Translations under genes and position numbers: made by a program
Assembly: GCF_002233675.1 (NCBI RefSeq)
Contig: NZ_NMUQ01000001.1
Span: 1,897,964-1,961,963, forward strand
Direction: 5' to 3'
From: Paenibacillus herberti
GTDB lineage: Bacteria > Bacillota > Bacilli > Paenibacillales > Paenibacillaceae
Length of the DNA stretch: 64,000 nt
The notes under the pieces: generated by a model
The model's input: only the letters and a program-made list of their open reading frames with translations
Told to the model about the DNA's origin: nothing
Database searches by the model: none
Part shown: in pieces, positions 10,320 through 19,110 of the stretch
Position numbering within the stretch: position 1 is the first letter of the stretch
Layout of the letters: every line of letters starts with the position of its first letter

Positions 10320-10715
10320 TCACCCCCCGGCCGGCAGCAGGCCGACTACCGTTTCGACGATCACATTGATGATCGGCACTGCCAGTACGAGGATCAGCAC
10401 CTTGCCGGCGAACTCTACCTTGGCCGCTACTCCTTCGGCGCCTGCATCCCGGATAATTTGCGCAGCGAATTCCGCAATATAGGCGATGCCGATCATTTTC
10501 AAAATCGTCTTCAGGTATACCGACGGAATACCCGATCGCTCCGCTAGCCCCTGCATCGTGCCGATGACAGCCTCGATTCGTCCGATCATCATCAGAAAGA
10601 TGAATATTCCCGCGAACATAGCCAGCAAGAAGGCGAAAATCGGTTTCTGTTCCTTGAGCACAAGCACCAGAATTGCTGCCAACAGGCCAATCCCTGCAAT
10701 TTGAACCATTTCCAT
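10320..10715 (-). CDS. spoIIIAD: Stage III sporulation protein AD
   Basis: The 131-residue membrane protein begins MEMVQIAGIGLLAAILVLVL and has four hydrophobic segments, ending NVIVETVVGLLPAGG. SpoIIIAC and AD share a homologous two-helix unit, here recognisable as QIAGIG at both N-termini. It belongs to the mother-cell side of the A-Q complex. Four bases separate it from spoIIIAE. Confidence 0.94.
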   Translation of the reverse strand: MEMVQIAGIGLLAAILVLVLKEQKPIFAFLLAMFAGIFIFLMMIGRIEAVIGTMQGLAERSGIPSVYLKTILKMIGIAYIAEFAAQIIRDAGAEGVAAKVEFAGKVLILVLAVPIINVIVETVVGLLPAGG

Positions 10716-10739
10716 AAGCTTCTCCCGCCCCGTCGTCCG

Positions 10740-10943
10740 CTACTGGAACAAGAAGATCGTCTTGATCTCCTGGAACAGGTCGTTCAGCATACGCACGACC
10801 ATGAACAGCACAACGACGAATCCGATCAGCGTCACCCAATGCGCCATATCTTCCTTGCCCATCTGCTTCAGCACAGTGTGGATCATCGCAACAATAATTC
10901 CGATGCCAGCAATCTGGAAGATGGCGCTTATATCCATTGTCAT
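10740..10943 (-). CDS. spoIIIAC: Stage III sporulation protein AC
   Basis: The 67-residue protein has two transmembrane helices (FQIAGIGIIVAMIHTVL and WVTLIGFVVVLFMVVRML) joined by a short charged loop KQMGKEDMAH, the family pattern. The start may be the ATG at 10943 or the second ATG two codons later. It lies between AB and AD with short gaps, in the usual order. Confidence 0.94.
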   Translation of the reverse strand: MTMDISAIFQIAGIGIIVAMIHTVLKQMGKEDMAHWVTLIGFVVVLFMVVRMLNDLFQEIKTIFLFQ

Positions 10944-10956
10944 GTCATCGGCACCC

Positions 10957-11475
10957 CTAAATCATCAAAATGACGACCAGCGCGGCAATGAGAATGCCTA
11001 GCGAGCGGGACAGCTTCTCGTAACGCGCCTGGTCGTCCCGGGCGCCGGTTTCTTCTGCCTGCATCTGCTGCTGCGCAAGCCTGAGGTGCTTCAGCTGATC
11101 CTCGCGGTCGCTCATGCCAAGCGTGGAGCCAAGCCGCTTCATCGTCGCCAGCTCCGTCTTACGCATCGCCGTTAAAGGCCAGCATTGCTGGAGCGATTCC
11201 TCCCAGCACTCCTCGAAGGAGTTGGCATCCGCCAGCTCAAGCCTGTCCGCGGCACCGCTGAAAATCGATGCGGCAGGCTGAGTCATCGGGGCGCCTGTCC
11301 GGCGCAACGCCTCAGGGAGTAGTGTGTAGCCGTATCCAATCTCCGTTTCGAGGCGCTGCAGCCCGTGGATCAGCTCCCGCAACTGCTGAGGTCTTTTCGC
11401 AAAGCGGGCGGCTTGCAGAAATCCGATCAGCGTGCCTGCGAGCAGAATTAAAACCGCTCCAGCCCCTTTGATCAT
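10957..11475 (-). CDS. spoIIIAB: Stage III sporulation protein AB
   Basis: The 172-residue protein has an N-terminal membrane helix (GAVLILLAGTLIGFLQAARF) and a C-terminal one (LSRSLGILIAALVVILMI). The soluble middle contains RPQQLRELIHGLQRLETEIG, a hallmark of the family, which resembles GspF-type secretion proteins. It overlaps spoIIIAA by 4 bp (ATGA), suggesting coupled translation. Confidence 0.95.
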   Translation of the reverse strand: MIKGAGAVLILLAGTLIGFLQAARFAKRPQQLRELIHGLQRLETEIGYGYTLLPEALRRTGAPMTQPAASIFSGAADRLELADANSFEECWEESLQQCWPLTAMRKTELATMKRLGSTLGMSDREDQLKHLRLAQQQMQAEETGARDDQARYEKLSRSLGILIAALVVILMI

Positions 11476-12479
11476 GGACCTCCACCTCCTACTACGAAAT
11501 CTGCAGTCGGCTCTCTCGCCGTCGGCTGCGAATGTCGGAGCGCGATGGCTTGTGCCATAAACCCACTGTGTCCGCGGCTGAGGATGACACAGCGGGAGAA
11601 CGTTCCTTCAAGCAGCAGCTCTCTCAGGATCGGCCTGCCCTTAGCTTCCTCTAGGCTGGACGCATGGGCGGTTGCTACAACCGCAACTCCGGCATGAGCA
11701 GCTTCCCGTACCGCCGCCGCATCTTCCGCCCGGCCGATCTCATCGGCCATGATCACCTCGGGCGACATCGACCTGAGCATCATCATCATTCCTTCCGCTT
11801 TCGGGCATGCATCCATCACATCGGTCCTAGGGCCGACATCAAAGGAAGGAACCCCTTTGACGGATGCCGCGATTTCCGAGCGCTCATCTACGATGGCGAC
11901 CCTTCTTCCCGGCCAACCTGCCTGTGCAGGATCCTTCCAGGCACCGGAGCTGACGATGCGGGCCAGATCACGAAGCATCGTGGTTTTGCCCATTCTCGGC
12001 GGCCCGATAATCAATGTGGAAAGGATCGTTCGTCGTGATGAATCTGCGAGTTGGGGTGCCAACCTGTCCGCCGCGCCAACCGCCTCCCTAGCGATCCGAA
12101 TGTTGAAGCCGCCAATGTCACGGATTGCTTTTACTTCGCCGTGCTCAAGCACGGTACGACCGGCCAGTCCAACCCGATGGCCGCCAGTCACCGTGATATA
12201 ACCTTTTTTCAACTCTTCTTCCATCGCATAAAGGGAATGTCCGGTCAGCCTGCCGAGCAGCTTGCGACACAATTCGGCGGAAGGCTTGAACGCTTGTTGT
12301 GGAGTGTCGCTCCAACCTCCCCTGTCCGTCAGAAACCCCGACTTGCCCAGGCTAACGAGCTCCAGCGGCCGGTCTTCACGCACCCTTACCTCTTCAAGCC
12401 CGGTTTGCAGAGGATGCGGCAGCAGGCTGATTCGTTCATAGAGCTCTGGCGGCAGCAGATGCGCGATAACTTTCAACAT
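11472..12479 (-). CDS. spoIIIAA: Stage III sporulation protein AA (secretion-type ATPase)
   Basis: The 335-residue protein is the AAA+/GspE-like ATPase of the SpoIIIA complex. It has a P-loop variant GPPRMGKTTMLRDLAR (about residues 158-173), a Walker B-like VIMADEIGR, and an N-terminal domain with GHSLYAMEEELKKGYITV. ATP hydrolysis is required for the feeding channel to sustain late forespore gene expression. It is the first gene of the operon and has a SigE promoter about 37 bp upstream of its start. Confidence 0.96.
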   Translation of the reverse strand: MLKVIAHLLPPELYERISLLPHPLQTGLEEVRVREDRPLELVSLGKSGFLTDRGGWSDTPQQAFKPSAELCRKLLGRLTGHSLYAMEEELKKGYITVTGGHRVGLAGRTVLEHGEVKAIRDIGGFNIRIAREAVGAADRLAPQLADSSRRTILSTLIIGPPRMGKTTMLRDLARIVSSGAWKDPAQAGWPGRRVAIVDERSEIAASVKGVPSFDVGPRTDVMDACPKAEGMMMMLRSMSPEVIMADEIGRAEDAAAVREAAHAGVAVVATAHASSLEEAKGRPILRELLLEGTFSRCVILSRGHSGFMAQAIALRHSQPTAREPTADFVVGGGGP

Positions 12480-12515
12480 TGGCGTTCACCCCTTCCCTGG
12501 CTAGTCCTTAGAATT

Positions 12516-12545
12516 ATTTGTATGCTTGTCTAGCCGCATTATGAC
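12516..12545 (-). promoter_or_regulatory. SigE-type promoter of the spoIIIA operon
   Basis: Read on the minus strand, GTCATAAT (12538-12545) is followed after 13 bases by CATACAAAT (12516-12524). The known SigE consensus is close to GTCATATT and CATACAAT with a 13-15 base spacer. The site lies 37-66 bp upstream of the spoIIIAA start. In B. subtilis the spoIIIA operon is transcribed by SigE in the mother cell, so location and sequence agree. Confidence 0.8.
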
Positions 12546-12578
12546 GCCTGCTATAAAGAAGTTTCATAGACTCGCATT

Positions 12579-12845
12579 CTATTTTTTGAAAATACCGATT
12601 AGTAGGCAAACGATTCCGGCCCCGACCCAAAGCAGCTTGGAAGGCGATAGTTTATCCGACAATCCGATCAGGCCAACCGTAGTTGTCGTCAGCAAAACGA
12701 TCGGCCCGACAAAGGCAAGCGAGGAATTGACAAGCAATGCCTTGTCAATTTGGTTCAAGCGCAGCATCAGCAGAGCAGCCAATATTTCAATGGAGCCCGA
12801 CACAAGTCGCAGCGAGGCCATCGTGACGACAACTTTGTTCAACAT
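12579..12845 (-). CDS. yqhV: YqhV family membrane protein (DUF2619)
   Basis: This 88-residue protein has three hydrophobic segments and starts MLNKVVVTMASLRLVSGSIE. The size, pattern and position just upstream of spoIIIAA match B. subtilis yqhV, a small sporulation-associated membrane protein of unknown function. The spoIIIA SigE promoter lies downstream of its stop, so yqhV is transcribed separately or reads through. Confidence 0.85.
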   Translation of the reverse strand: MLNKVVVTMASLRLVSGSIEILAALLMLRLNQIDKALLVNSSLAFVGPIVLLTTTTVGLIGLSDKLSPSKLLWVGAGIVCLLIGIFKK

Positions 12846-13072
12846 TCCACTCCCAACTTTCCGTAAACGTCGTAATCCAAGCCTATGCCGGCTTGTCTGC
12901 GATTATGGCAGACACCTGTCCATCTTCTTTTGGGACCGCAGATGAAGCTCTAACCTCCTACTCTATCAACGCCATTGTCTGCTATCACGGAGGCCTGTAC
13001 ACCGATCGCCCTTCTGAGAGAATCCAGGAACTGTTAGCCGAGCATCGTGGGTTTAAAAATATCCTATAAATA
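12846..13072. other. Intergenic stretch with a doubtful 54-codon + strand reading frame
   Basis: Between yqhV and the terminators there is no recognisable gene. One + strand frame (ATG 12905 to TAA 13069) encodes 54 residues ending RIQELLAEHRGFKNIL and stops 4 bp before a strong bidirectional terminator. It lacks a ribosome binding site and I recognise no family. It could be a gene remnant or chance. Confidence 0.2.
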
Positions 13073-13114
13073 AAAAGGCGGCCCAGGACGAGTTACCGTC
13101 CTGGGCCGCCTTTT
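13073..13114. terminator. Strong bidirectional terminator
   Basis: A perfect 14-bp stem GGCGGCCCAGGACG / CGTCCTGGGCCGCC with a 6-base loop is flanked by A-run and T-run. It can stop transcription from either side. Confidence 0.92.
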
Positions 13115-13132
13115 GTTGTCCCAAGCAAAAAA

Positions 13133-13158
13133 ATCCCTCAAGCGCCCGCTTGAGGGAT
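13133..13158 (-). terminator. Terminator of the aspartokinase gene
   Basis: The stem ATCCCTCAAGCG / CGCTTGAGGGAT with a 2-base loop is followed on the minus strand by seven T. It lies just after the aspartokinase stop codon and is separate from the larger hairpin at 13073-13114. Confidence 0.9.
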
Positions 13159-13173
13159 GAATCGAATCAATCC

Positions 13174-14427
13174 TTAGCGGCGTTCCGAAGGACCGCCAAC
13201 AAATACCTGCCCCGCTGTATCCAAGCCGTATGCGGTATGGAGAGCGCGAACTACTTCCTGCAGCGGACCAGCCTCGATGACACAGGAGGTTTTGATCTCC
13301 GAGGTGCTGACCATCTTGATGCTGACGCCAGTCTCTGCCATGACGCGGAACATTTTGGCGGCAACACCCGGATTGCTCACCATGCCGGCGCCAACGATCG
13401 AAACCTTCACAAGGCCGTCTTCAGAGGTCGTTTCACGGTAAGGAACGTGGTCACGGTTGCCTTCAATAATGGCCATAGCCTTATCGCGGTCGCCGCTGCC
13501 GATCGTGAAGCTGAAATCGGCTTTGCCTTCCATGACTCCGCTCTGCACGATGATGTCGACATTAATACCGCCGTCTGCCAGTGCGCCGAATACGCCCGCG
13601 AGCACGCCAGGTACATCCTCCACGCCCAGAATGCTGATGCGGACAACATCTTTGTCGAACGCAATTCCGCTTACCACGATTCCTTGTTCCATGACCGCTT
13701 CCTCCTTGACCGTCGTTCCCTCATTATGGTTGAAGCTCGACCGGACGACCAGCTTCACATTGTATTGCTTCGCATATTCAACCGCCCTTGGGTGCAGCAC
13801 AGCCGCCCCCAGGTTCGCGAGCTCCAGCATTTCATCATAGGAGATCTCATCCAGCTTGCGTGCATTTTTGACGACGCGTGGATCGGTGGAATAGATGCCG
13901 TCCACATCGGTGAAAATCTCGCAAACATCCGCTTCGATCGCCGCAGCAAGCGCCACAGCCGTCGTGTCAGAGCCGCCTCGTCCAAGCGTTGTAATCTCTC
14001 CAGTGTCCGTCATACCCTGGAATCCAGCTACGATGACGACCCCGCCGTCATTGAGTGCCGCATGAATACGCTCCGGCTGAATATCCGTAATCCTTGCCTT
14101 GCCATGCAGAGCTTCCGTCAGGATGCCTGCCTGCCAGCCTGTCATCGAGACGGCTTCGCGTCCCAAAGCATGTATGGTCATCGACAGCAAGGCGACCGAG
14201 ATCTGCTCGCCTGTCGTCAGCAGCATATCCATTTCACGAGCCGGAGGGTTCGGGTTCAGCTCTCTGGTTTTGTCGATCAAGTCATCCGTCGTATCTCCCA
14301 TTGCAGACACCACGACAACAACTTTATGCCCCGCATCCCTGTTCTCAACAATCCGTCGCGCAACTCTTTGCATCCGTTCTGTCGTGCCGACCGAACTGCC
14401 GCCGAACTTCATTACGATCAACGACAC
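13174..14427 (-). CDS. lysC: Aspartate kinase
   Basis: The 417-residue enzyme has the kinase motif IVMKFGGSSVG at the N-terminus, the aspartate-site segment FTDVDGIYSTDPRVV, and two C-terminal ACT domains (from about 265: VSGIAFDKDVVRISI and LVKVSIVGAGMVSNPG). It phosphorylates aspartate as the entry step to lysine, threonine, methionine and diaminopimelate. The start is GTG 14427 behind GGGAGTGAACAGCG. The length and tandem ACT domains fit a lysine- and/or threonine-regulated monofunctional kinase; lysC versus dapG cannot be settled here. It is an insertion relative to the B. subtilis efp-yqhV order. Confidence 0.93.
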   Translation of the reverse strand: MSLIVMKFGGSSVGTTERMQRVARRIVENRDAGHKVVVVVSAMGDTTDDLIDKTRELNPNPPAREMDMLLTTGEQISVALLSMTIHALGREAVSMTGWQAGILTEALHGKARITDIQPERIHAALNDGGVVIVAGFQGMTDTGEITTLGRGGSDTTAVALAAAIEADVCEIFTDVDGIYSTDPRVVKNARKLDEISYDEMLELANLGAAVLHPRAVEYAKQYNVKLVVRSSFNHNEGTTVKEEAVMEQGIVVSGIAFDKDVVRISILGVEDVPGVLAGVFGALADGGINVDIIVQSGVMEGKADFSFTIGSGDRDKAMAIIEGNRDHVPYRETTSEDGLVKVSIVGAGMVSNPGVAAKMFRVMAETGVSIKMVSTSEIKTSCVIEAGPLQEVVRALHTAYGLDTAGQVFVGGPSERR

Positions 14428-14538
14428 CGCTGTTCACTCCCTACCTAAGCTGATACAATCAAGTACCGATTATAGCACATTCCCGCATTACAGAGTAGAT
14501 GAAATTCCCGACCTTTTGCCCGCTCCAAAATGGAATAA

Positions 14539-14560
14539 GCCGCCCGGCAAGCCAGGCGGC
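14539..14560 (-). terminator. GC-rich hairpin after efp
   Basis: Minus-strand GCCGCCTGG / CCGGGCGGC with a 4-base loop lies about 50 bp after the efp stop. The following T-run is poor (TTATTCC), so it may be a weak terminator. Confidence 0.5.
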
Positions 14561-14609
14561 CAATTCCCAATATGATTGCCTTTCCAAATAAAGGAACGGC
14601 TACTATTCG

Positions 14610-15167
14610 CTAGGCGCGGGAAATGTAACGACCTTCGCGAGTATCGATCAGAAGCACGTCGCCTTCGTTGATGAACAGTGGAACTTGGACCGTAAAGCCC
14701 GTTTCCAACGTAGCATTTTTCGTAGCGCCTTGAGCTGTGTTTCCTTTAACGCCTGGCTCGGTTTCCGTTACCTTCAGCTCAACGCTGTTAGGCATCGTGA
14801 TTCCGATGATTTCGCCTTTGTAGCTGGCGATGTTAACGTTCATGTTTTCTTTAAGGAAGTTGATTTCCCACTCCAGCTGTTTTTTGTCCAGGTTGAACTG
14901 GTCAAAGGACTCATTGTCCATGAAGCTGTATTCAGCGCCGCTATTGTACAGGTACTGTACTTCGCGGTTCTCAACATGAGCGCGGCCAAGCGTTTCGCCG
15001 GCACGGAAAGTTTTTTCCACGATGTTGCCGTTGCGGAGGTTTTTGAGCTTGGTGCGGACGAATGCAGCGCCTTTGCCCGGTTTAACGTGTTGGAACTCAA
15101 TAACGGCGAAAATATCGGTTTCTACTTCAATCGTAATGCCGGTTTTAAAATCGTTCACTGAAATCAC
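14610..15167 (-). CDS. efp: Translation elongation factor P
   Basis: The 185-residue protein begins [20 protein letters not shown] and has the exposed loop [17 protein letters not shown], whose Lys is the residue modified in many bacteria. Three beta-barrel domains are recognisable, ending [23 protein letters not shown] relieves ribosome stalling at polyproline. The GTG start at 15167 has TAGGAGGAATCACCT upstream. The polyproline-rich GerPC homologue in this window is a plausible EF-P client (inference). Confidence 0.97.
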   Translation of the reverse strand: MISVNDFKTGITIEVETDIFAVIEFQHVKPGKGAAFVRTKLKNLRNGNIVEKTFRAGETLGRAHVENREVQYLYNSGAEYSFMDNESFDQFNLDKKQLEWEINFLKENMNVNIASYKGEIIGITMPNSVELKVTETEPGVKGNTAQGATKNATLETGFTVQVPLFINEGDVLLIDTREGRYISRA

Positions 15168-15191
15168 AGGTGATTCCTCCTAAGATGGGTT

Positions 15192-16262
15192 TTAAAGCAC
15201 GATCAGTTGTTGCTTAGGTGAAGAGGTCAAAATGCGAATGCCGCTGTCCGTAATGACAACGTCATCCTCGATACGAACGCCGCCGAAGCCTGGGACATAG
15301 ATGCCTGGCTCCACGGTGACGACCATGCCGGGAGCAAGCACCATGTCGCTGCGCATGTTCAGCGTAGGCTGCTCATGCACCTCCATGCCAAGGCCATGAC
15401 CTAGGCTATGGCCGAAGTTATCGCCGTAGCCATACTTCGTGATGATGTCGCGAGCCAGCGCATCGGCTTCTTTGCCGGTCATCCCGGGGCGAATGTTGTT
15501 AAGCGCATGAAGCTGCGCCTCAAGCACAATGTCATAAATTTCACGATGCTTGTCCGACACCTCTCCAACCGCCACCGTACGGGTAATGTCGGAGCAGTAT
15601 CCATGATAAAGAGCGCCGAAGTCGAGCTTCACGAACTCGCCTATGCCGATGATCCGATCGCTGGCTACACCGTGCGGAAGTGCAGAGCGCTCACCGGAAG
15701 CTACGATCGTATCGAAGCAGGATGAGGTTGCCCCGCCGGAGCGCAGGAACACTTCTAGCTCCAGAGCGACATCGGATTCCTTCATGCCGGGCTTGATAAG
15801 CCCTTGGATGTACTGGAAGGCACGATCCGCGAGATCAGCTGCCTCTTGCATGATGGCAAGCTCAGTCTCGTCCTTGATTATGCGCAGCTGCTCCACAAGC
15901 GCCGGGGCAGGCACTAACTTGATGCCCTGGAGCGTCTTGCTCCATTTGACATACTGAGCATACACCGTATGCTCCTGCTCGAAGCCGAGTGAGGTGATAC
16001 CTTCGCTGCGAAGCAGTTCTCCTACCGTAACGAGCGGATCCGATCCATGCTGCACGATCTCAAAACCATGCACCTGCTCGGCTGCCTGAACGGTATAACG
16101 GAAATCGGTAAGGAACCAGCTCTTGGCCGCAGTTACGAGGACCCATCCAGCCGATCCTGTGAATCCGCTTATGTATTGGCGATTGTAAGTACTGCCGATA
16201 AGCAGCGACTCCAATCCTTGACTAGCCAACTTCTCACGAAGCTTGTTTAACCGGTGCTTCAT
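15192..16262 (-). CDS. yqhT: M24 family Xaa-Pro aminopeptidase (YqhT-like)
   Basis: The 356-residue protein has an N-terminal creatinase-like domain (about 1-125) and a pita-bread metallopeptidase domain. Metal ligands are visible in LDFGALYHGYCSDITRT (two Asp), GHSLGHGLGMEVHEQP (His) and TVEPGIYVPGFGGVRIEDD (two Glu). It releases N-terminal residues next to proline. I use ATG 16260-16262, with AAGGAGGTG nine bases upstream, not the longer TTG frame at 16283. It lies directly before efp, as in B. subtilis. Confidence 0.95.
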   Translation of the reverse strand: MKHRLNKLREKLASQGLESLLIGSTYNRQYISGFTGSAGWVLVTAAKSWFLTDFRYTVQAAEQVHGFEIVQHGSDPLVTVGELLRSEGITSLGFEQEHTVYAQYVKWSKTLQGIKLVPAPALVEQLRIIKDETELAIMQEAADLADRAFQYIQGLIKPGMKESDVALELEVFLRSGGATSSCFDTIVASGERSALPHGVASDRIIGIGEFVKLDFGALYHGYCSDITRTVAVGEVSDKHREIYDIVLEAQLHALNNIRPGMTGKEADALARDIITKYGYGDNFGHSLGHGLGMEVHEQPTLNMRSDMVLAPGMVVTVEPGIYVPGFGGVRIEDDVVITDSGIRILTSSPKQQLIVL

Positions 16263-16314
16263 GCTGCCGGCCACCTCCTTCAAAGCTGATATGTCCTTCC
16301 AGCGGGCTGTCTCT

Positions 16315-16764
16315 TCACGCCGATTGATTAGCCTTCAAATGATCCAAAAGCGCTTGCAAGCCCAGCGTGTAGCTGGCTGCTCCGAACCCAGCTATCTGTC
16401 CGATTGCCACCGCGGCAGTAACCGAGACATGACGGAACGCCTCTCTTTTGTGGATATTCGATAAATGGACCTCAACCGTTGGGATGGAAACAGAGCTGAT
16501 TGCATCCCTCAGCGCATAGCTGTAATGCGTCAGCGCCCCCGGATTCAAGATCAGCCCGTCCACTCCACCAAAGGCAGCATGAATCCGATCGATCAAGGCT
16601 CCCTCATGGTTGGATTGAAAACATTCTAGCTCAGCTCCAGCAGCAACAGCCTGCTCGTGAAGCATCGCTTCAATCCCTTCCAAGGTGACCGTGCCGTAAA
16701 CACCCGGCTCCCGAACTCCCAGCATGTTGAGATTCGGGCCATTCACTACGAGAATTCGGATCAT
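16315..16764 (-). CDS. aroQ: Type II 3-dehydroquinate dehydratase
   Basis: The 149-residue enzyme starts [16 protein letters not shown], with the catalytic tyrosine region [16 protein letters not shown], followed by [16 protein letters not shown] and [15 protein letters not shown], all type II signatures. It dehydrates 3-dehydroquinate in the shikimate pathway. GGAGGCGCGGG precedes the chosen ATG; a longer frame to 16791 is unlikely. Length is typical. It corresponds to B. subtilis yqhS. Confidence 0.97.
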   Translation of the reverse strand: MIRILVVNGPNLNMLGVREPGVYGTVTLEGIEAMLHEQAVAAGAELECFQSNHEGALIDRIHAAFGGVDGLILNPGALTHYSYALRDAISSVSIPTVEVHLSNIHKREAFRHVSVTAAVAIGQIAGFGAASYTLGLQALLDHLKANQSA

Positions 16765-16932
16765 CCCGCGCCTCCAATGCCAAGTCTTCAAGCATTACGG
16801 CAGCACCTTCCTAATGGGCGGTGTCCGTATGCAATGGGAATACGAGAACTATATCGCTAAGGATATAAATTCCAGCAGGTTGAAAAAAGGCTACTTGCCA
16901 TTCTAACACAAAAAAGGAGCCGTTGAGAAGGG

Positions 16933-17460
16933 CTATTCCGCCTTCTGGGGCTCGCGCGAAGCCTCATCATTGAACTCAAAGGCAATAGAATATCCGATAA
17001 AGATCCCCCACACCGCAAATAAGCTCAGCTCCGAAAGTACACCGCCCCATCCGAGTTGATTGACCGGATTCATCATTCCGAGCAGCGGGCCGAAAGCAAG
17101 GAAAATCATCGTCCACCATAACAAACCATAAATCAGCCCCGGCCACGGTCCTTGAAAGCGACCGAGCAGCAACTTGTACAGTAATGCGGCCAGGATCGAA
17201 AAGAGGATAAAATAGACCAAGCCTGCGACATGCCCCCAACCTGTGACGAGAAAGGAACGTCTATAAAATGGCTCGGCCATAAAACCAGGCAATATCGGTG
17301 TGAACCGGAATGTATACATCAACCAGTGAATACCGCCCCAGATCAGCCCTGCCCAGAAGCCGATCATAAGGCAGAATTTCCATGGATTCGTTACCTTTCT
17401 GTGATAGGGTCCCCGATCTCTGCTTCTACCCCCTGAAGCCGCTGCTGCGGATGCACTCAT
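16933..17460 (-). CDS. yqhR: YqhR family membrane protein
   Basis: The 175-residue protein starts MSASAAAASGGRSRDRGPYH after GGAGGTTGTGAGT. A polar N-terminus is followed by four hydrophobic segments (for example KFCLMIGFWAGLIWGGIHW and VAGLVYFILFSILAALLY) and a short charged tail. Size, topology and position between yqhQ and aroQ match B. subtilis yqhR. Function is unknown. Confidence 0.82.
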   Translation of the reverse strand: MSASAAAASGGRSRDRGPYHRKVTNPWKFCLMIGFWAGLIWGGIHWLMYTFRFTPILPGFMAEPFYRRSFLVTGWGHVAGLVYFILFSILAALLYKLLLGRFQGPWPGLIYGLLWWTMIFLAFGPLLGMMNPVNQLGWGGVLSELSLFAVWGIFIGYSIAFEFNDEASREPQKAE

Positions 17461-17632
17461 ACTCACAACCTCCTCCAATGTCATGGGGGTAGTATGGCAC
17501 CAATAAAGCGTCCCAATACCGGTAAGCTGCCTGTAAGGCGCGCTGGCATTGAACTGGCTCATCAAGTACAATAGAAGCATACAGATTCAGCGGATTCATG
17601 CCGCTGCGGACACACAGAAAGGTGGAGCTTCG

Positions 17633-18631
17633 TTGCCAGAGCCGATAACATCCATATACGGCGGACAAGCGGTCATTGAAGGCGTCATGTTCGGAGGACG
17701 CAACGTCAATGTTACAGCTGTTCGGCGCAAAAATGATGAAATCCAATATTTTGAGGTTCCTGCAAGCCAGAAAAAACCTTGGTATCAACCGCTCAAGAAA
17801 ATTCCGTTCATTCGTGGTGTCATCGGCATTCTTGAATCCAGCGCGAGAGGGTCTCAGCATCTTAACTTCTCCATGGAAGCCTATGCGGAGGACAGCGAGG
17901 AAGACGACGGCAAGACCGAGGTCGATAAGACCGAGAAAGTCGAGAAGGCAGAGCCCAAGTCTGAGAAAAAGGAAGGCTGGAGTCTCGCCATGGTTTTCGG
18001 CGTCGCTGTGGCTGGCGTTATCAGCTTTGTAGTCGGAAAGGTTGTGTTTACGGCAGTTCCGGCGATCGTCGAGGAGTTTTTATTCGACGGGAGATTTGAC
18101 AATATTGTCGTGCACAATCTGCTCGAAGGCGCAATTAAGATCATCTTCCTGCTGGCTTATTTGTATCTACTTTCCTTAACACCGATGATCAAGCGGCTAT
18201 TCCAGTATCACGGAGCGGAGCATAAGGTTATTACCGCTTACGAGAACGGTTCCGAGTTGACTGTAGATAAAGTGCAGAAGTTTACTCGGCTGCATTATCG
18301 CTGCGGCAGCAGTTTTATTATTTTTTCTGTCATTGTCGGCGTCATTGTCTATTCCTTCTTCACTTGGGATACTCTATGGGAGCGGGTTTACATCCGGATT
18401 CTGTTGTTGCCGGTCGTACTCGGCATCTCCTATGAGGTACTTCGCTTAACAAACTCTCTCCGCGACGTTCCTGTGCTGCGCTTCCTGGGATATCCGGGAC
18501 TGTGGCTACAGATGTTGACGACTAAGGAGCCGACGAATGATCAAGTAGCCGTCTCCATCGCTTCCTTTAATCGGATGAGAGAACTTGAGAAAAAGGTCAA
18601 CGCTCCGCAGTCGGCAAGCTCAGCGGTGTAG
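17633..18631 (+). CDS. yqhQ: YqhQ family membrane protein (DUF1385)
   Basis: The 332-residue protein contains SIYGGQAVIEGVMFGGRN near the start and YHGAEHKVITAYENG plus LHYRCGSSFIIFSVIVG further on, the DUF1385 hallmarks. Three to five transmembrane segments lie between residues 115 and 285. The TTG at 17633 is preceded by AAAGGTGGAG; an upstream TTG at 17549 lacks a ribosome site. It diverges from yqhR. The molecular role is not established. Confidence 0.9.
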   Translation: MPEPITSIYGGQAVIEGVMFGGRNVNVTAVRRKNDEIQYFEVPASQKKPWYQPLKKIPFIRGVIGILESSARGSQHLNFSMEAYAEDSEEDDGKTEVDKTEKVEKAEPKSEKKEGWSLAMVFGVAVAGVISFVVGKVVFTAVPAIVEEFLFDGRFDNIVVHNLLEGAIKIIFLLAYLYLLSLTPMIKRLFQYHGAEHKVITAYENGSELTVDKVQKFTRLHYRCGSSFIIFSVIVGVIVYSFFTWDTLWERVYIRILLLPVVLGISYEVLRLTNSLRDVPVLRFLGYPGLWLQMLTTKEPTNDQVAVSIASFNRMRELEKKVNAPQSASSAV

Positions 18632-18670
18632 GTGTAGATGGGAGTCATACAGCGAAAGGCGGGATTTTCC

Positions 18671-18979
18671 ATGAAGCGTAAGACGGCATCGATTTGGATG
18701 GTTGTTCTGTCTGTTCTGGCGGTGATCGGCTTGTTTGACATGCTGCTCGACCGTAATTACGTCATGCTGCTGCCTCTGGCGGTGCTGGCCATTATATTCG
18801 CGCTTTACAAATGGAATCCCGGACGGCGCAATGCTCAGCCACGTATCAAGCCGAGGGGACCAGCTGCCGGCAAACCACGCTCTGCTTCCACCGCTGCCAA
18901 AAACCGCGTCCGTAAGACATCCCCTTTTAGGGTTATCGATGGCGGTAAGGATGACGATAGCATGCCGAAGTATCATTGA
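18671..18979 (+). CDS. Small two-helix membrane protein of unknown function
   Basis: The 102-residue protein starts MKRKTASIWMVVLSVLAVIG behind AAAGGCGGG. It has two hydrophobic helices (residues 7-27 and 31-48) and a basic, Ala/Arg/Lys/Pro-rich tail ending in a short acidic stretch. It follows yqhQ by 39 bp and is probably co-transcribed with it, ending at a strong terminator. I do not recognise the family. An ATG at 18638 would add 11 residues. Confidence 0.7.
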   Translation: MKRKTASIWMVVLSVLAVIGLFDMLLDRNYVMLLPLAVLAIIFALYKWNPGRRNAQPRIKPRGPAAGKPRSASTAAKNRVRKTSPFRVIDGGKDDDSMPKYH

Positions 18980-18989
18980 GTCGCATCGC

Positions 18990-19039
18990 AAAGAACCTCT
19001 TTCTCCACCTAAGCAGTGGAGAAAGAGGTTCTTTTTTTG
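18990..19039 (+). terminator. Terminator of the yqhQ unit
   Basis: A near-perfect stem AAGAACCTCTTTCTCCAC / GTGGAGAAAGAGGTTCTT with a 7-base loop is followed by a T-run. It ends the yqhQ transcript and may also serve the convergent mntR. Confidence 0.95.
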
Positions 19040-19110
19040 ATAATTTCAGACCAACAAAAGGCTTTAAAAAAGCAAATCGGCCCTTGGAAAGCTCTTTAGC
19101 TCTTTTGAAC

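Noticed and set aside
14428..14609. Lysine riboswitch before the aspartokinase
   Set aside because: The gap is under 190 bp, contains the efp hairpin and shows no lysine-element blocks.
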